NCBI RefSeq assembly: GCF_000218235.1 | Contig: NZ_GL945017.1 | Location: 647,297-711,296 of the forward strand | Source: Hallella multisaccharivorax DSM 17128 | GTDB lineage: Bacteria; Bacteroidota; Bacteroidia; Bacteroidales; Bacteroidaceae | Length of the DNA stretch: 64,000 bases | Reading direction: 5' to 3' | Shown here: in pieces, positions 56,987-64,000 of the stretch | Layout of the letters: every line of letters begins with the position of its first letter | How positions within the stretch are numbered: position 1 is the stretch's first letter | Notes under the pieces: generated by a model | What the model saw: only the letters and a program-made list of their open reading frames with translations | Databases searched by the model: none | Told to the model about the DNA's origin: nothing | Program-made: the position numbers and the translations under genes

Positions 56987-57415
56987 ATGACGATCAAAGA
57001 CATACCAGCACAAGAGAAATACGAGGGTTACCTGTGGATGAGCGACTCCACAGAGCCGGTCGTGCTCGACAGAGAGCCGCTGCCCGAAGACAAGATATCG
57101 TCGCCAAACCCCTTCGTCGTCGAGGCAGAGCTGTACGACGGAGCTAACCTATGCTCTTTCAGCGTGCACCACGCGGGGAACGAGATTATCTGCAACAGGT
57201 TCCAGCTCACGCTGGACGACCGAACTAGTGGCCACAATGAAGAGCGCGTGTTCAAGAGCCACCACTTCAAGGACCACCAGGAGCTGCATTTCATCGACTG
57301 CTGGGAACCACAGTCCGACGAGCTGTGCCAGCCGGAAGGAGAGGATCCCATGGATGTGCTGCGGTTTACCAGGCGCATCTTCGTCGGATTTCATCCATTC
57401 AAAATCAACCAATAA
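56987..57415 (+). CDS. Small type III CRISPR-associated protein
   Basis: The 142-residue acidic protein has an opening YEGYLWMSDSTEPVVLDREP and a closing FTRRIFVGFHPF. I recall a small Bacteroidetes type III family of this kind (TIGR04423), but could not check it. It sits between two RAMP genes with 14- and 18-base gaps. A role as a small subunit of the complex (Cas11-like) is possible, although it does not look all-helical. No catalytic motif is visible. Confidence 0.65.
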   Translation: MTIKDIPAQEKYEGYLWMSDSTEPVVLDREPLPEDKISSPNPFVVEAELYDGANLCSFSVHHAGNEIICNRFQLTLDDRTSGHNEERVFKSHHFKDHQELHFIDCWEPQSDELCQPEGEDPMDVLRFTRRIFVGFHPFKINQ

Positions 57416-57433
57416 TTAAGGAGGACAGAATAT

Positions 57434-59698
57434 ATGAGTATAATAAAATCTCCCTTCAACTTCGTGCCGCTTTCTGGGAAAGTCTTCTTCCCCGACTGGG
57501 CAGGGAAGATATCACAGGACATACCTTTCAGCGACGGGCTCAGCGGTACGATAAGACTGAGGATCACCGCCGATTCGCCAATTTATATCCGCAACGGACA
57601 CGTAAGAGAAGATGCGCCTGATAAAAAAACAGGTGAGTTCAAGACAAAGGAAGCAGAGAAGCGATATATAAGTTTCTCCCATGTGGACGTCGGTGGAGAG
57701 CCACGCTATTTCATTCCCGGGACGAGCATTAAGGGCGAAGTACGCAACCTCCTTGAGATCATGAGCTTCGGCAAGATGCAGGTGGACAGAAGTGCCATGT
57801 TTGCAAGACGAGACCTTACCCGCAACGCAGACTATCCGCTGAAAAACTATCAGAGGGAAATCCACTGTGGATGGCTTCGGAGAAATGGAGATGCCTTTGA
57901 GGTCACTGATAACGGCCGTCCGTACCGCATGAGCCATAAAAGCATAGACAGCTGGACAGGCAAGGAGCTCATGGCCAGGAATTTCTCCGCTGTCAGAGGA
58001 ATAGACCTCACAAAGAACACTACACTCAACGGCAAGACCTATGATCCGAAAACAGCGGCCTACAAGAAGGCCCTGCTTGGCCAGTGGGGTCTTGACCGCC
58101 TCTCTTTCAGCATCGTCAAGGAAGGCAAGACCGGTGACAAATATGTTGAGGTCGACGACAACGGCGATATTCAGGGAAGCATTGTGGTAACCGGCCAGCC
58201 AGGGCCGTGGAAGATGCCACGCGGATCGAAAGCCGGCAAGTTCTATGAGTTCGTGTTCGGCTATGAAGAGCAGCACAGCCCACGCCGGCTTTCAAGGGAG
58301 ATGTTCTCTCACTTTGAGTTTATCTACAGGGATTCTACCGACTGGAATGACGTAAAGAAAAATATTGACCATCAGGGTATTCCCGTCTTCTTCCGCGCCA
58401 ACGGCAATGATATCATAGACTTTGGTCTGACGTTCCTCTACAAAATGCCTTACAGGCACTCGGTACAGGACTCGCTGCCCGGCATGCACCGCGACAGCCG
58501 GCCGGATCTTGCCCAGTGCATCTTCGGATATACAGAAGCCGACGTTGTTAAAGACGACAGCCTGAATTCCCTCAAGGGACGAGTTCAGTTCGGCAATGCC
58601 TTTGCTGATCCTTCAACGGTGAGGATGCTGGATACACAGAGACTTCCGCTGGGCACTCCTAAGGCATCCTACCTCCCCATTTATGTCAGCCAGGGGAAGG
58701 CCGTGCACGGACAGCTGCCGGTATCATACACCACACCAGGCAAAAATGGCGAGCCTGTCCCACATTATACATACCAGACCTATGACAACAGCCATCCTAC
58801 CGGATGGAAACGTTATTACGGACGTGACGGTATAGTCTGGGGTGAACCCGCGCCAGTCAATTCCGAGGGAAAAGATACACAGAATACCCCCTTCGACCCA
58901 CTTGACACAGGTGCCGTCTTCAACGGCGTGGTCACCTTCCACAACCTCCGCCCCATAGAGCTGGGAGCCCTGCTTTGCGCCCTGACTTTCGGAGGGCATC
59001 AGGACTGCCATCATCAACTGGGTTTGGCCAAACCCTATGGCTACGGACTCTGTCACTATGAGACAACCCTTGCTGCAAAGAAGCTTTCAAATCTCGGCGG
59101 CGAAGCGATAACCGAAATAAACGGTTTTATAAACTCCTTTATCCAAAAGATTGCGGACGAGCTAAGCCTCAAGGATGTCTGGTCAAACGACGCATCGATC
59201 AAGACCCTCCTCACCATGGCTTCCATTCCTGTCCCGGACAGTGACGGTTTCAGATATATGAATATGTCAACTGACAGAAACAAGAATGATTTCCTAAATG
59301 CCAAAAAAGAGGGCGAGACACTGCGCCCTTCCCTTGAATTACTGGAGGGTGAGAAACTAAACTGGGCGGAATGCCAGAAAGCCCGACAGAAAGAGAAGGA
59401 ACGCGAACAGATTGATACGAAAGACATGCCCATCCCCAGGCTCTACCCGAACTCCAACCGGGGCGAATGGATGAAAGCCATGAAAGAGGTGTCTGAAAGT
59501 GATAAAAAGTCACTGACAGAGGACCAGAAGAAGTATGCCTGTGAAGTACTGCGATATGCAAAGGAGCATTCCAAAGACGCCTTTAGCAACAAATGGAAAG
59601 TCGGAGGGGAGTATTTCAAGCAAGTCAAGAAGATTTCAATAATAGGGAAGGATCTCGCGACTGAGTGGTTTATCGAAATCAATGTAAAAAACGAATGA
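57434..59698 (+). CDS. Large RAMP protein, TIGR03986-type
   Basis: The 754-residue RAMP protein has N-terminal PFNFVPLSGKVFFPDW, then RYFIPGTSIKGEVRNLLEIM, and a late Gly/Leu-rich block (LGLAKPYGYGLCHYE). These match the TIGR03986 family of type III-D-like systems. The long middle contains several insertions, and the last 130 residues are charged and helical. A purine-rich stretch (AAGGAGGA, 57418-57425) lies 8 bases before the start, stronger than usual in this genome. Probably a backbone or cap subunit of the effector complex. Confidence 0.82.
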   Translation: MSIIKSPFNFVPLSGKVFFPDWAGKISQDIPFSDGLSGTIRLRITADSPIYIRNGHVREDAPDKKTGEFKTKEAEKRYISFSHVDVGGEPRYFIPGTSIKGEVRNLLEIMSFGKMQVDRSAMFARRDLTRNADYPLKNYQREIHCGWLRRNGDAFEVTDNGRPYRMSHKSIDSWTGKELMARNFSAVRGIDLTKNTTLNGKTYDPKTAAYKKALLGQWGLDRLSFSIVKEGKTGDKYVEVDDNGDIQGSIVVTGQPGPWKMPRGSKAGKFYEFVFGYEEQHSPRRLSREMFSHFEFIYRDSTDWNDVKKNIDHQGIPVFFRANGNDIIDFGLTFLYKMPYRHSVQDSLPGMHRDSRPDLAQCIFGYTEADVVKDDSLNSLKGRVQFGNAFADPSTVRMLDTQRLPLGTPKASYLPIYVSQGKAVHGQLPVSYTTPGKNGEPVPHYTYQTYDNSHPTGWKRYYGRDGIVWGEPAPVNSEGKDTQNTPFDPLDTGAVFNGVVTFHNLRPIELGALLCALTFGGHQDCHHQLGLAKPYGYGLCHYETTLAAKKLSNLGGEAITEINGFINSFIQKIADELSLKDVWSNDASIKTLLTMASIPVPDSDGFRYMNMSTDRNKNDFLNAKKEGETLRPSLELLEGEKLNWAECQKARQKEKEREQIDTKDMPIPRLYPNSNRGEWMKAMKEVSESDKKSLTEDQKKYACEVLRYAKEHSKDAFSNKWKVGGEYFKQVKKISIIGKDLATEWFIEINVKNE

Positions 59699-59785
59699 AT
59701 TGGTATAGCTTAGTCGTAGTACCAGCTATGTTCATTTTCAGATGGTTTGATTTGGATATTTGGACATTGATAAAAAGAACTGTTT

Positions 59786-60809
59786 ATGTCACATATAATT
59801 GTATCTATACTCAGTGAGCACTCCGTACCTAACTTTCTCTTTATGAAAGAGATGGAGGGGAGGTACGACGAGATGCTCTTCATCACAACTGCCCAGGTTG
59901 ACGAGAAACGCAGGGGGAGAGCAACTGGTAAAAGCATTAGGACTTGACAAAGACGTCGTTTTCATCGTAGTTGATGCCAACGACTATTGCTCGGCCCTCT
60001 CTACATTGAAGCAAGAGTGGGAGACACGTGAAGGGGATGAGTATATCGTTAACCTCACGGGCGGCACCAAGATAATGTCACTTGTCGTCCATGACTTCTT
60101 CGCAACCATGAAGTCCAGGTTCTATTACGTACCCATTGGCAAGAACACCTTCTATGACATTGCCTCCGGTACGTCTTCAGAATTGCACTACCGTGTCAAT
60201 CTGAAGGAGTATTTCACGCTCTATGGCATCCGGTATAAAAATACAAAGGAAAGCGAGTTGACACACACCGAGCAGGAGGACACAGATATATACAATGAAG
60301 TCAGAGAACATCGTTTTCGCCTCCCTGACAAGCTTAGATTTGCCCAGGAATCACCATCAAGTGAGCTGCGCAGATATTATGCGGGTACCTGGTTTGAACA
60401 GTTTTCCTATTTCTGTGTCAAACGTGCGCTTCATCTGAGGGAAGAAGATATCGGCCTGTCGGTAAAGATCTACCGCGAAGGCGACCAGGCTCTCAATGAC
60501 AATGAACTTGACGTGGCATTCATGTATGAGAATGTGTTGTATATCGTCGAGTGCAAGGTAACAATGAGAGGCTTGGCTGGTGCCAAGGATACTATAGAAG
60601 AGTATCTTTACAAGCTTGCGGCCATCGCAAAAGATTTCGGCCTTCAGGTCAGACCATATATCTTCACGCTGCACCGTGTCCAATCACTGTCCGAAGCCAC
60701 AAGAGACAATTTAGTCAAACGCTGCCAGATACTCGGTGTAAGGAACATTATATATGGCAATGACTTTATGAATATGGAGTCTGCACTTTCCAAGCCACTT
60801 ACTATGTAA
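59786..60809 (+). pseudogene. Card1/Can2-like CARF nuclease gene, interrupted by a frameshift in a G run
   Basis: The N-terminus MSHIIVSILSEHSVPNFLFM starts at 59786 in one frame and ends at a TGA 53 codons on. From about 59918 the rest continues in another frame to 60809. Dropping one G from the G5 run at 59913-59917 restores a 340-residue Card1-type protein: a CARF domain with NLTGGTKIMSL, then a PD-(D/E)xK nuclease with WFEQFSYF, NELDV (from 60501) and ECK (from 60549). Card1 is a cA4-activated nuclease. The break could be a true mutation, a phase-variable run or a sequencing error. Confidence 0.82.
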
Positions 60810-60814
60810 ACGCC

Positions 60815-62296
60815 ATGGAAGCAAACGATATCAATCTCCTTCCGGATCAGGAACAGATCATGAAAGCACTTGTGGATTTCTGCAAGGACGAAGACAGCAG
60901 GGTGTTTATTCTTTCCGGCTATGCAGGAACAGGTAAAACGACCCTGCTGAGGAAGTTTATCTCCTGGCTCGTTGACCAAGGATACTGCAACGGTGCAGAG
61001 ATCCCCAGAACAGAGAGAGGAGGGAACATCAAGCAATTCGTTTCTCTTGCCTCCACAGGACGTGCTGCCAAGGTCCTTTCCGACAAAACAGGAAGTATTG
61101 CAACGACGGTACATGGCTGGATATACCATTTTAACGGCTTTAACCAAGACATTACCAAGATGGTGGAGACGATAGAGAAAAACCAGCATGTTGATAATAC
61201 TGGACAGTTGCTTCTTGACTTCGGCTTCAGTCCTCTTGATGCTCGGGCGAATCATGTGATCTACATCGTTGACGAGTCGTCCATGATCAGTGATGTGGAA
61301 GACAAGCACCCCACCCAGGCCGTTTTCGGATCAGGAAGGCTCCTTCACGATCTGATCAATTACGATCCTACGGGTAAGTTCGTGTTTGTAGGCGATGATT
61401 GCCAGCTGCCGCCTGTCAACGGCACAGGCTCTCCGGCATTGGATGAACAGTATATTAAGAACGAATACCACCTTCAGACCCACTCGGCCACATTGACTCA
61501 GATCGTCAGGCAGGACAGTGACAACGACATTATCGTCGCGGCTGGCAAGATGAGGGAGCTGTGTATGAATCCTCCACGAGTAAAGTGGGGGCAGTTCCCA
61601 ATGAAGGGATATCGGCATATCGGCGTTTTCAATACTCAGCAGGAGCTCGTTGACAAATATGTAGAAGAGCTCAAGCAAAACGGTTATGATGCAAATACTT
61701 TGTTGACAGGATCGAACAACAGATGCACCTCGCTTTCTTCACAGATTCGAAAACGATTGGGGTTCACCGATCCAAGAGTCATGCCTGGAGAACTACTGTT
61801 AGTGACTCAAAACAATCTTCCAACACGTTTGATGAACGGTGACCTTGTAAAAGTAAGATCCATAGGAAACCGTGTGGAAAAAGCACATCTTGTCTTCCTT
61901 GATGTCGAAGTGGAAGAACTGGTCACGAAAAAAGTCTACCGGACGCTGCTCATTGAGAACCTGCTATATTCTACCAAGGTCAACCTTACTGAGTATGAGC
62001 AGAAAGGGCTCTTCATCGATTTCTATTACCGCGAGCGTGAAAAAGGAATCAAACAGAAAGATGCTGAATACAAACAAGACATCATGCAAGACCAATATCT
62101 CAATGCGCTCCGCGCCGTATACGGTTACGCCATCACGTGCCACAAGGCACAGGGAGGAGAATGGCCGGCGGTATATCTCGACATTCCACGCTACCTCAGT
62201 CATGAGCCTGACCGGTCAGCCTACCAGTGGCTCTATACTGCCATGACGCGTGCCAGCGACATGCTATATATTATAAATGACTATTTTATCGTATAA
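60815..62296 (+). CDS. SF1 RecD/Pif1-like helicase in the CRISPR operon
   Basis: The 493-residue protein has Walker A GYAGTGKTT (residues 35-43), motif Ia LASTGRAAKVL, Walker B IVDESS (151-156), motif III FVFVGDDCQLPPV, and C-terminal ITCHKAQGGEW with YTAMTRAS. This is the SF1B RecD2/Pif1 helicase core with a UvrD_C_2-like end. There is no nuclease or accessory domain. It begins 5 bases after the Card1-like gene and ends 33 bases before the CARF-HEPN gene, so it is part of the operon. A helicase of this kind is not a standard type III component; it might process nicked or transcribed target DNA. Confidence 0.88.
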   Translation: MEANDINLLPDQEQIMKALVDFCKDEDSRVFILSGYAGTGKTTLLRKFISWLVDQGYCNGAEIPRTERGGNIKQFVSLASTGRAAKVLSDKTGSIATTVHGWIYHFNGFNQDITKMVETIEKNQHVDNTGQLLLDFGFSPLDARANHVIYIVDESSMISDVEDKHPTQAVFGSGRLLHDLINYDPTGKFVFVGDDCQLPPVNGTGSPALDEQYIKNEYHLQTHSATLTQIVRQDSDNDIIVAAGKMRELCMNPPRVKWGQFPMKGYRHIGVFNTQQELVDKYVEELKQNGYDANTLLTGSNNRCTSLSSQIRKRLGFTDPRVMPGELLLVTQNNLPTRLMNGDLVKVRSIGNRVEKAHLVFLDVEVEELVTKKVYRTLLIENLLYSTKVNLTEYEQKGLFIDFYYREREKGIKQKDAEYKQDIMQDQYLNALRAVYGYAITCHKAQGGEWPAVYLDIPRYLSHEPDRSAYQWLYTAMTRASDMLYIINDYFIV

Positions 62297-62329
62297 GTAA
62301 TCAACAAAAACAAGTAACAAATAGAAAAG

Positions 62330-63628
62330 ATGAGTAGAAAAATATTCCTTTCATTCCTTGGCACGGGACTTTATCATAAATGTGTCTATTATAAAGAGAA
62401 CTTTGAGTCAACACCCACCTCGTTCATTCAGCAGGCAACAATAGAACTGCTCGTCAAGCAAGGACTTCAGCCGGATGCCGTTCGTATCTTTACAACAAAG
62501 AAGGCGAAGGAAGACAATTGGAATAAAAGTATTACATCCCGCGAGGATCGGAACAAGCACGAAGACATCGACTACTGCGGTCTTGAAAGCCTGATAATGG
62601 ACGCTGCTCCAGACGTCAAGGCCATTGACGTACCCGATGGTGGCAACGAGACGGAGATGTGGGAGATATTCCAGAAAGTATACGATGAGATAGAAGATGG
62701 CGACGAGCTATACATCGATCTCACCCATGCCTTCCGCTATCTACCCATGCTCATGCTTGTGCTGAGCAACTATGCAAAGTTCCTGAAGGACGTATCCGTT
62801 AAAAGCCTTGGCTACGGCAACTGGGAAGCTCGGGACAAGAATACTAACAGGGCACCCATCGTAGACCTTATGCCTATCACCCAGCTTCAGGACTGGACAT
62901 CCGCTATCTCCGAATATCTCAAGCACGGGTATCCGGAAAGCATCAAGCAGCAAGCACGCAACTACAAGCTCTGGCTGCTGCAAAGCGGAGCAGAAATAAC
63001 CAATGAGGAAAAGGCAAATGACATGATGGCAAAAGCGATAGAAAAATATGCCATGGAGCGTCTGACCTGCAGAGGAATAGCCATAAGCAACGGTGATGCT
63101 GCCAAAGACCTCTATCAGAAGATAACAAACATGGAGAATGACAAGATCATTGCTAACCTCCGGCCGTTACTTGAAAAGATTAGGGAACGGGTTGTCGTTT
63201 CGTCTGATGTGCTTACTAACAATCTCGATGCAGCACAGTGGTGCTATGACAAAGGACTCTATCAGCAGGCTATCACGCTCTTGCAGGAGGGATTCATAGC
63301 TCATGTCTGCCAGAAATACGGCTGGGATATAGCCGATAAGGACAAGCGGAATCTCATAACCTCAGCTTTCACCATCAAAACCTTCGACATCCCGGAAGAA
63401 ATGTGGAAAGTGGAAACAGAAGAAGACAAGGATTTGCTACGTGTCCTTTTAGACGACAGTCTGCTTAATGACTGCAACCTGGTAAATCTCTTTGGTGACA
63501 TCAGTAACACGATAAGAAATGACTTCAATCATGCGGGCTTCCGTCAAAATCCTCTTCTCCCACAGACAATCAAGAAGAAAATTGGCAGAGATCTGGTAGC
63601 ATTCAGAGAAAAACTTCTCGGAGAGTAG
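62330..63628 (+). CDS. Csx1-superfamily CARF-HEPN ribonuclease (TIGR02221/Csx2-like)
   Basis: The 432-residue protein has an N-terminal CARF domain (FLSFLGTGLYHKCVYY, then LYIDLTHAFRYLPMLM) that should bind a cyclic oligoadenylate. The C-terminal HEPN domain carries the RxxxxH active site as Arg396 to His401 (IRNDFNHAGFR). On activation it would degrade RNA non-specifically. It is intact, so it is the only working signal-dependent nuclease left if the Card1-like gene is truly broken. The frame after its TAG stop stays open and contains the start of another gene fragment. Confidence 0.9.
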   Translation: MSRKIFLSFLGTGLYHKCVYYKENFESTPTSFIQQATIELLVKQGLQPDAVRIFTTKKAKEDNWNKSITSREDRNKHEDIDYCGLESLIMDAAPDVKAIDVPDGGNETEMWEIFQKVYDEIEDGDELYIDLTHAFRYLPMLMLVLSNYAKFLKDVSVKSLGYGNWEARDKNTNRAPIVDLMPITQLQDWTSAISEYLKHGYPESIKQQARNYKLWLLQSGAEITNEEKANDMMAKAIEKYAMERLTCRGIAISNGDAAKDLYQKITNMENDKIIANLRPLLEKIRERVVVSSDVLTNNLDAAQWCYDKGLYQQAITLLQEGFIAHVCQKYGWDIADKDKRNLITSAFTIKTFDIPEEMWKVETEEDKDLLRVLLDDSLLNDCNLVNLFGDISNTIRNDFNHAGFRQNPLLPQTIKKKIGRDLVAFREKLLGE

Positions 63629-63664
63629 CCCATCCGGAAAGCAACAGACGGATCCCTTTCCAAG

Positions 63665-63790
63665 GTGTTCCTCAATGTCTCAAACCACAGTCTTACAATG
63701 TGGAGCGAAGAGCAGAAAGATACCGCACGGAGATACGGTGACATTGCCGACATGCCGTTCCCCGCTATGTCTCGAAGTACAGTGTGGTGA
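63665..63790 (+). pseudogene. Fragment of a small CRISPR-associated gene cut by a transposase remnant
   Basis: The frame reads KVFLNVSNHSLTMWSEEQKD, then RRYGDIADMPFPAM and soon a stop. The FLNxSNHxxxxWSEEQ opening is the start of a small protein family I have seen in type III CRISPR loci; its function is unknown to me. The natural start codon is not visible, and a GTG at 63665 is possible. From about 63766 the DNA switches to the end of a transposase frame on the other strand, so only about 34 native codons remain. The frame is also in phase with the CARF-HEPN gene, separated by its TAG. Confidence 0.55.
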
Positions 63791-64000
63791 CATCGTAGAA
63801 CAATATTCCAATACTTCCACCGAGTATCTTCCTCGTATGTTCCACACTGATATTCATCGCGAATTCCATCTGTGTGTTGTACAACTTGTCCATGTAACGA
63901 TCGATGTTGTTCAAGTCAACGTCCTCGTCATAGTATGATTTCAGATAGGCCGTAGTAGCGAGCTTACTCATAGGCAGTGAAGACACGTGCAATGACGAGA
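63765..64000 (-). pseudogene. Transposase fragment (IS4-superfamily, IS1634-like), cut at its 3' side
   Basis: On the minus strand the frame is open from the window edge to a TAG at 63765-63767. The protein reads AYLKSYYDEDVDLNNIDRYM and ends at LFYDVTTLYFET. This is the first Asp-containing block of an IS4-type DDE transposase. The C-terminal two thirds, with the other acidic residues, are missing because the frame runs into the CRISPR-associated gene fragment. The N-terminal side extends beyond the window. Confidence 0.65.

Noticed and set aside
59913-59920. Programmed ribosomal frameshift in the Card1-like gene
   Set aside because: The site is a G5 run without a classic slippery heptamer, a strong stimulatory hairpin or an internal Shine-Dalgarno sequence that I could see. 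A plain indel is simpler, though not excluded.

Overview
The window comes from a Bacteroidales bacterium, most likely Prevotella or a close relative. The evidence is two SusC/SusD loci, Bacteroidetes-type promoters (TAnnTTTG near -7), the long three-domain form of IspG, a DUF6377 regulator, and weak or absent Shine-Dalgarno sequences. About two thirds is ordinary chromosome. The right-hand third (about 45.5-64 kb) is accessory DNA bounded by insertion-sequence remnants.

Layout. 1-7.5 kb: a cell-surface-signalling locus (ECF sigma factor, FecR anti-sigma, SusC with an STN domain, SusD) ending in a secreted histidine acid phosphatase of the phytase/MINPP type. 8-12 kb: mutS behind a VapE-type ATPase gene. 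12.2-15.6 kb: an Lrp regulator, a fused C26-amidotransferase/M19-dipeptidase and an M28 peptidase in one operon. 15.7-18.4 kb: three FKBP prolyl isomerases. 18.4-25.9 kb: a sirtuin, rpoN, a PAP2-like protein, purE, ispG and a lipid A acyltransferase. 25.9-37.4 kb: an alpha-glucan-type polysaccharide utilization locus (DUF6377 regulator, SusC, SusD, SusE/F, clan GH-D enzyme, GH97). 37.4-45.4 kb: thyX, a Fur-family regulator, a decayed esterase, metG, a Dxs-like gene and rmuC. Three intergenic gaps carry tandem arrays with exactly the same 22-bp period but from two unrelated sequence families.

45.5-51.2 kb: two 0.75-kb, internally deleted IS1595-type elements in direct orientation flank an AT-rich grasp-with-spasm (graspetide RiPP) locus. 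It has an outer-membrane receptor, a precursor peptide, a small protein and a SPASM-domain maturase. The ATP-grasp ligase survives only as its last 42 codons, fused against the precursor gene, so the pathway looks disabled or dependent on another ligase.

51.3-63.8 kb: a type III CRISPR-Cas interference operon resembling III-D. In order it has Cas6, an HD-less GGDD Cas10, a single RAMP, a Csx10-like RAMP, a double RAMP, a small type III-associated protein, a TIGR03986-type RAMP, a Card1/Can2-like CARF nuclease interrupted by one extra G in a G5 run, a RecD/Pif1-like SF1 helicase, and a Csx1-superfamily CARF-HEPN ribonuclease. No Cas1, Cas2 or repeat array lies in the window. The right end of the operon is cut by a transposase fragment that truncates a further small gene. 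The most unusual points are the helicase embedded between two cyclic-oligoadenylate effectors, the frameshifted Card1-like gene, and the ligase-less graspetide locus between twin defective transposons.
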